Origin: DALYDK01 sp964477125
GTDB lineage: Bacteria; Patescibacteriota; Saccharimonadia; Saccharimonadales; CAIOMD01
NCBI GenBank assembly: GCA_964477125.1
Contig: CAYZCZ010000027.1
Location: forward strand, 1-9,511
Reading direction: 5' to 3'
DNA length: 9,511 nucleotides
Notes under the pieces: generated by a model
Databases searched by the model: none
Told to the model about the DNA's origin: nothing
What the model saw: only the letters and a program-made list of their open reading frames with translations
Translations under genes and position numbers: made by a program
In this document: piece by piece, positions 5,502-9,511 of the stretch
Layout of the letters: each line of letters begins with the position of its first letter
Position numbering within the stretch: position 1 is the first letter of the stretch

Positions 5502-6113
5502 ATGAACCACAATTTAGCTATAGGCGTAGATATGCAAAATGATTTTTGCCCAGGCGGTACTCTTGCTGTACCTGACGGAGATTTGGTTATAAAGCCCTTT
5601 AATGCGGTAGTAAATTTTGTGAGACAGCAAAATGGTACAGCTGTCTTTACTAGGGATTGGCATCCTATTGAAACAAATCATTTTGATGCCTGGCCTGTCC
5701 ATTGTTTAGCAAATTCTTTAGGTGCAGAATTTAACCCCAACCTAATAGTTCAAACAAACGATATTGTAATTAGCAAAGGAACCTTAAAAGATGAAGATGC
5801 TTACTCGGGTTTCGATGGCCTAGATGAAAATGGCGATAATATAGAAAAAATAATAGAGAATATACTAAGCAAATTCCAAAAAATTTCAATTTATATTGGT
5901 GGCCTAGCAACAGATTATTGCGTTAAAGAAACTGTTCTAGATGCTCTAGAACTACAAAACAAGCATAGTAGCAAAATTGCCGTGTTTGTATTAACTGATT
6001 GTATAAAAGCGGTCAATCTTAATCCTAGCGATGGTGAAAAAGCATTACAAAATATGAAAGCAAATGGGGCCCGGCTAATTACTTCTACAGAGGTTTTAAA
6101 TGAACACAATTAA
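5502..6113 (+). CDS. pncA: Nicotinamidase
   Basis: Isochorismatase-like cysteine hydrolase that deamidates nicotinamide to nicotinate, the entry step of Preiss-Handler salvage. The 203-aa product shows the catalytic triad D10 (GVDMQNDF), K92 (SKGTLKDEDAYSGF) and C140 (GGLATDYCVKETVLDA). Metal ligands are D52, H54 and probably H60 (RDWHPIETNHF) and H67 (WPVHCL). The cis-peptide bond region before the nucleophile (GLATD) is normal, and length matches the family. It is the first gene of the pncA-pncB operon, with a strong promoter, two candidate NrtR operators and a good Shine-Dalgarno. Its last 14 nt overlap pncB in another frame, which implies translational coupling. PncA proteins also hydrolyse pyrazinamide in some bacteria; nothing here speaks to that. 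Confidence 0.96.
   Translation: MNHNLAIGVDMQNDFCPGGTLAVPDGDLVIKPFNAVVNFVRQQNGTAVFTRDWHPIETNHFDAWPVHCLANSLGAEFNPNLIVQTNDIVISKGTLKDEDAYSGFDGLDENGDNIEKIIENILSKFQKISIYIGGLATDYCVKETVLDALELQNKHSSKIAVFVLTDCIKAVNLNPSDGEKALQNMKANGARLITSTEVLNEHN
6089..6093 (+). promoter_or_regulatory. Ribosome-binding site of pncB inside pncA
   Basis: AGAGG within the last pncA codons, 6 nt before the pncB ATG at 6100. It supports the overlapping start over a later one. Confidence 0.5.
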
Positions 6114-7317
6114 AGAAGGGCCGTTCCCTTTACAAATAACCAATGGCTTAGATTTTTATAAAGTCACAATGAGCCAAGTTGCCCACGAAAAACATTCCGA
6201 AGCAAGCGTAAAGTTTACTATGCAAAACAGAGGAAAAGAACGTTTGGCAGATTACATTGATCCAACAATACTAGAAAATCGATTAAATATAATTGGCGCA
6301 AATGGTTTTTCAAAAAATGAAGTAGAATTTTTAGCATCAATCGGTAGCAATGACACTAGATTTTTCACAGATGAATACTTAAATTCCATAGTCGACCAGC
6401 CTTTGCCAGAAATCCAAGTTAGCATGGATGGCTATACAAATGATATTGCTATTACAACAACAGGAAAATGGGCAGTAAATAGTTTTTGGGAAACAATAGT
6501 TCTAAGCGAGCTAAATGAGCTTTATTATGAGGGAATGATGTTGAAAAACGGCATTCAACCCCATGAGCTATACGAACTTGGCAATCAACGTCTAACCGAA
6601 AAAATTAATATGCTTAAAGGATACCCCTGTATAAACTTTAGCGATTTTGGCACAAGAAGACACTTTTCATACAGGTGGCAACGCCATGTGGTAGAACGTT
6701 TAGCCCAGGAAATACCAGACCAATTTCTAGGCACTTCTAACATAGGATTAGCTAAAGATCTTGGATTGAAACCAATAGGTACATTTGCCCATGAAATGCC
6801 AATGGTTTATGCAGGCCTTGCTGATGAAAATGGTGAAAATATTAGAGAATCACATGGCAAAATGCTAGACGACTGGTATAAAAAATATGGCAAAGTATTA
6901 TCAATAGCGCTTACAGACACTTTCGGAAGTGATTTCTTTTTTAAAGATTTTAGTGCTAAAAGAGCTGATGAGTGGAATGGTTTAAGGCATGATTCTGGAG
7001 ACCCATACGTTTTCGGTGAAAAAGCTATTGAGTATTACAGTGGTCTTGGCATAAACCCACTTTGTAAAACTATTGTATTTAGTGATGGACTAAACTGTGA
7101 CCAAATAATTGAACTTTACAGCCATTTTAAAGATCAAATAAATATGGTGTTTGGTTGGGGTACGACACTAACCAATGACCTAGGCCTTAAACCTTTAAAT
7201 ATTGTTATGAAGGCAACCGAAGCCAATGGCTATGGAACGGTAAAGTTAAGCGATGTTCCAACAAAGCATACTGGCTCTACCGATAATGTTTCTAGGTACC
7301 AAGAAATTTTTTACTAG
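6100..7317 (+). CDS. pncB: Nicotinate phosphoribosyltransferase
   Basis: Makes nicotinate mononucleotide from nicotinate and PRPP, normally coupled to ATP hydrolysis; it directly uses the PncA product. The 405 aa align along their length with the E. coli-type enzyme (about 400 aa): NGLDFYKVTM at 15-24, DFGTRR at 182-187, FLGTSN at 209-214, GTFAHEMP at 227-234 with H231 as the likely phosphorylated histidine, GLRHDSGDP at 294-302, VFSDGL, and FGWGTTLTND followed by KPLNIVMK near the end. The C-terminal LSDVPTKHTG corresponds to LSDSPGK in E. coli. The much longer (about 470-490 aa) nicotinamide-using NadV/NAMPT type is less likely on length and motifs. Its TAG stop shares CTAG with the metG stop on the other strand. 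Confidence 0.94.
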   Translation: MNTIKEGPFPLQITNGLDFYKVTMSQVAHEKHSEASVKFTMQNRGKERLADYIDPTILENRLNIIGANGFSKNEVEFLASIGSNDTRFFTDEYLNSIVDQPLPEIQVSMDGYTNDIAITTTGKWAVNSFWETIVLSELNELYYEGMMLKNGIQPHELYELGNQRLTEKINMLKGYPCINFSDFGTRRHFSYRWQRHVVERLAQEIPDQFLGTSNIGLAKDLGLKPIGTFAHEMPMVYAGLADENGENIRESHGKMLDDWYKKYGKVLSIALTDTFGSDFFFKDFSAKRADEWNGLRHDSGDPYVFGEKAIEYYSGLGINPLCKTIVFSDGLNCDQIIELYSHFKDQINMVFGWGTTLTNDLGLKPLNIVMKATEANGYGTVKLSDVPTKHTGSTDNVSRYQEIFY

Positions 7318-8753
7318 TTTTCGTTTTTTGGAAAAAGAGGTCCTTGTAGAGGAGTTACTAGGCCGTCTTTAAACACTGTTTGTATTTTTGCTGATGTCTC
7401 AGGCATAAATGGCAATAGCAAATCGGCTATTTCTAATAAACACCCCACGCAGTAGGCAAGGACTTCCTGCAAATGTTGGCTATCACCAGATTTTGCGATA
7501 GACCATGGTTTTTCAGTATCAATATATTGGTTGATTCCCCTCACCTGCTCCCAAACCTCGTCGAGGGCCCTATCGAATTGGCAATTGTCTAGCGCTTCTT
7601 GATAATCATGAATATCGTGACTTGGTTCTGGTATATTACCAACAATATCTGCCTGGTATTTACTTAACATAGCCGATACACGACCAACCGCATTTCCTAG
7701 CTCATTTGCGAGCTCATTATTGTAGGTACTTTCCATTTTTTCCCAGCTAAAATCACCATCGTTATAACTTGGTATGTGGCGCATAAAGTAATACCTAAAA
7801 GCATCTACACCGTATTTATTAATTATTTCGTTTGGAGCAATAGAATTACCTAAGCTTTTGCCCATTTTTTTGCCGTCTACGTTAACAAATCCATGAACAT
7901 ATAATACTTTTGGAAGAGGAAGTTTTAAGCCTAGTAATATACCCGGCCAAATAGCTGCATGAAACCTGAGTATGTCTTTGCCTATAACCTGTACATCAGC
8001 TGGCCAGTATTCACTAAAATCTTTGTATTCTGGATATCCAAGTACGGTTATATAGTTAAGTAATGCCTCAAACCAAACATACATTACTTGAGATTCATCG
8101 CCAGGAACTGGAACACCCCAGCTTAATTTATCTGAAGGCCTAGATATGCTAATATCTTCCAATCCTTCATTTAATACAGACAAAATTTCGTTCTTTTTAG
8201 TAGTAGGAATAATTTTAAAACTATCATCGCTTATTGCTTGTTTTATTAAATTATTAAATTTACTTAAGCCAAAAAAATAGTTTTCTTCAGACAACTGTTC
8301 GTAAGGGCGATTATGATTTGGGCAAACACCGTTATTTTCTTTAGCGAAAGTTTCTGTAACGTACTCTTCACAACCAACGCAATACCAGCCAATATATTTC
8401 TTTTTATAAATGTGCTCTGATAAATCTTTCCAAACAAGTTGGGCGCGTTGTTCATGGGCTTGATCAGTAGTTCTTATAAACCTATCATTCGAAATATTAA
8501 GTAGCTTAAGTAGTTCTAAAAAGGTTTTTGTATTTTGAGTGCTTAGCTCTAACGGCGAAATGCCTAATTGAGTGGCTTTTTCAGCAATTTTGGAACCATG
8601 TTCATCGGTACCAGTGCTAAATAAAACATTTTCAACACCTTGTTGGCGAGCATAGCGGGCCAAAACATCGGCATAAATAAACTCAAGTGCATGCCCTAAA
8701 TGTGGCTCACCGTTAACATAAGGAATAGAAGTTGTTATATAAAATTTACTCAT
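7314..8753 (-). CDS. metG: Methionyl-tRNA synthetase, short form
   Basis: Class I aminoacyl-tRNA synthetase that charges tRNA-Met. The 479-aa product contains the HIGH motif as HLGH (18-21, in PYVNGEPHLGHA), TGTDEHG at 47-53, and the KMSKS loop as KMGKS (296-300, in VDGKKMGKSLGN). The zinc knuckle in the connective peptide is C125-x2-C128 and C144-x2-H147, the Cys3-His pattern I recall for the Thermus enzyme. The anticodon-binding helical bundle follows (about 340-470). There is no C-terminal EMAP/OB tRNA-binding extension, so this is the short form. It lies 22 nt downstream of the small CxxC protein on the same strand, without a clear Shine-Dalgarno, and ends tail-to-tail with pncB. Confidence 0.97.
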   Translation of the reverse strand: MSKFYITTSIPYVNGEPHLGHALEFIYADVLARYARQQGVENVLFSTGTDEHGSKIAEKATQLGISPLELSTQNTKTFLELLKLLNISNDRFIRTTDQAHEQRAQLVWKDLSEHIYKKKYIGWYCVGCEEYVTETFAKENNGVCPNHNRPYEQLSEENYFFGLSKFNNLIKQAISDDSFKIIPTTKKNEILSVLNEGLEDISISRPSDKLSWGVPVPGDESQVMYVWFEALLNYITVLGYPEYKDFSEYWPADVQVIGKDILRFHAAIWPGILLGLKLPLPKVLYVHGFVNVDGKKMGKSLGNSIAPNEIINKYGVDAFRYYFMRHIPSYNDGDFSWEKMESTYNNELANELGNAVGRVSAMLSKYQADIVGNIPEPSHDIHDYQEALDNCQFDRALDEVWEQVRGINQYIDTEKPWSIAKSGDSQHLQEVLAYCVGCLLEIADLLLPFMPETSAKIQTVFKDGLVTPLQGPLFPKNEN

Positions 8754-8775
8754 ATTACTATTATTGTATCAGTTA

Positions 8776-8958
8776 TTAACTATCAGTGTAACCAGACGAC
8801 ATATGCCAAAGGCCACAATATTGGCATTTATAGGCTTTTAGCGATGTACCGTGTTGATATTTAGCAACTAATGCAGATGTTTCGGCATCTTTTTTACTAT
8901 CGAAAGCCAGTTTTTCGACACAAGGCAAGCTTTTGTCGTCATTACTGTTTATCAACAT
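8776..8958 (-). CDS. Small CxxC...WH protein, possible zinc-binding, about 60 aa
   Basis: No function assigned. From the ATG at 8956-8958 the product has 60 residues: a polar start, LPCVEKLAFDSKKDAETSAL at 11-30 and YKCQYCGLWHMSSG at 43-56. The C-x2-C followed by WH, with an upstream Cys (C13) and a Ser-Lys-Lys-x-Ala helix, resembles small zinc-ribbon-like proteins seen in phages and bacteria; metal binding by C13, C45, C48 and H52 is inference. It overlaps the end of the trehalase gene by 17 nt. The start is uncertain: an in-frame ATG at 8977-8979 (67 aa) and a GTG at 9022-9024 (82 aa) are also open, and none has a good Shine-Dalgarno. It probably shares a transcript with the trehalase and metG. 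Confidence 0.65.
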   Translation of the reverse strand: MLINSNDDKSLPCVEKLAFDSKKDAETSALVAKYQHGTSLKAYKCQYCGLWHMSSGYTDS

Positions 8959-9511
8959 ATTTTTGACACAGTACTTCATAAACAGAATTTGTCCAGCCAA
9001 AGCCAGTTTGGCCAGGATAGACACCCTCTACGGGATGCTTTTTTGGTTTAACCATATTATATTTTTCCAAAAATACATGGTGATTATCAAACCAGTCGGT
9101 GTTGGTTTTTAGCCATTTTGTGGCAATTCTTCTTGCTTGCTTATGATAACCATAGTTTTCTAAACCAGTAATAACTATGTAATGTAACGGTGCCCAGCCG
9201 TTAGGATAGGCCCATTGTGTTTTAATTGACCCAAATATAGACATGTCTATTAGTGGTTTAGAGGTTGTGCTTAGGCCACCTGAATGCTCGAACTTATCTA
9301 AGCTATCAACCATTTGCTTAGCTTGCTCCTTAGAAGCTAAACCAGCCCACATAGTATAAAAACCCGCCAGTGAACGGACACCACCACGTTCTTGTTTATT
9401 AAAGTTATAATCAAAGTAAAATTTCTTACTTTTACTCCATAAATATTCGTTCATTTTATTTTTTCGGTCTTCGGCTTTGGCTAGCCATAGTTTTTCTTTG
9501 GGCAAATCTCC
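8942..9511 (-). CDS. GH37-like trehalase, C-terminal part, cut by window edge
   Basis: Glycoside hydrolase with an alpha/alpha-barrel fold; GH37 enzymes split trehalose into two glucoses by inversion. The last 189 residues are visible and the frame is open to the edge, so the true start lies outside (a TTG near the edge is internal). Family features in order: RKNKMNEYLW with FDYN downstream, GGLSTTS, QWAYPNGWAP (signature 2, usually QWDYPNxWAP), GLENYGYHKQARRIATKWL, LEKYN and GFGWTNSV. The Glu of EKY matches by spacing the catalytic base of E. coli trehalase (E496). A second conserved Glu, 15 residues later in E. coli (GEYP), is Val here (GVYP), and the signature Asp is Ala. Substrate could therefore be trehalose or a related alpha-glucoside. 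Confidence 0.85.
   Translation of the reverse strand, partial: GDLPKEKLWLAKAEDRKNKMNEYLWSKSKKFYFDYNFNKQERGGVRSLAGFYTMWAGLASKEQAKQMVDSLDKFEHSGGLSTTSKPLIDMSIFGSIKTQWAYPNGWAPLHYIVITGLENYGYHKQARRIATKWLKTNTDWFDNHHVFLEKYNMVKPKKHPVEGVYPGQTGFGWTNSVYEVLCQKYVDKQ

Noticed and set aside
5514..6109. Two minus-strand open frames (62 and 64 codons)
   Set aside because: Both are antisense to pncA, which has an intact catalytic triad and metal site.
8264..8455. Minus-strand open frame of 63 codons
   Set aside because: Out-of-frame shadow within metG, covering the zinc-knuckle region of the real protein.
8866..8943. ATG overlapping the trehalase stop (TAATG) as a coupled start
   Set aside because: It is not in the frame of the CxxC protein and its frame closes after about two dozen codons.
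8776..9024. GTG start at 9022-9024 for the small CxxC protein
   Set aside because: It would overlap 83 nt of the trehalase gene, and the extra N-terminal residues look like out-of-frame translation of conserved trehalase sequence. The ATG at 8956-8958 is preferred, without certainty.
9485..9505. TTG near the right edge as the start of the trehalase-like gene
   Set aside because: The visible part aligns to the C-terminal third of GH37 enzymes and the frame stays open to the edge, so the gene continues beyond the window.
1..9511. Alternative genetic code with TGA read as Gly or Trp, as in some CPR bacteria
   Set aside because: All recognised proteins are full length under the standard code and no in-frame TGA interrupts any of them.

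Overview
The window is about 9.5 kb of AT-rich, densely packed bacterial chromosome with short intergenic gaps, no tRNA or rRNA gene, no CRISPR array and no insertion sequence. The small gene sizes, salvage-only NAD genes, tail-to-tail stop overlaps and the style of the two orphan proteins next to a cysteine desulfurase gene suggest a reduced-genome Patescibacteria/CPR lineage, perhaps Saccharibacteria. That assignment is inferred from recalled gene content, not shown. The standard code fits: no gene is interrupted by TGA, and every visible stop is TAA or TAG.

Left block, minus strand (1-1720): tatD, then two small orphan genes (106 and 123 aa), then the N-terminal 77 codons of a NifS/IscS-type cysteine desulfurase that runs off the left edge. 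Gaps of 17, 2 and 16 nt suggest one transcript starting in the 88-bp gap at 1721-1808.

Central block (1809-7317), an NAD salvage and control module: nadE (glutamine-dependent NAD synthetase) and nrtR (degenerate Nudix domain plus winged helix, the NAD-metabolism repressor family) read rightward. A short RlmN/Cfr-like radical SAM gene reads leftward. pncA (nicotinamidase) and pncB (nicotinate phosphoribosyltransferase) read rightward and overlap by 14 nt. PncA makes nicotinate from nicotinamide, PncB makes nicotinate mononucleotide, and NadE amidates the adenylylated product to NAD. The NadD step is not encoded here.

The main discovery is a set of matching palindromic sites, TAGTGT-N7-ACA(A/C)TAAGT. 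A perfect 11-bp inverted repeat (5413-5439) spans the -35 of a strong consensus-like pncA promoter. A second site (5464-5490) lies 51 bp downstream, just before the pncA ribosome-binding site. A third (1772-1798) lies in front of nadE, and a weak fourth overlaps the nrtR start. I read these as operators of the NrtR encoded in the same module, giving a self-contained local regulon. Because the radical SAM gene and tatD start from the same gaps, either might also respond.

Right block, minus strand (7314-9511): the C-terminal part of a GH37-like trehalase enters from the right edge, followed by a small CxxC...WH protein and metG (methionyl-tRNA synthetase). The pairs nrtR/radical SAM and pncB/metG each end in stop codons that overlap on opposite strands, with no terminator hairpin seen between them.
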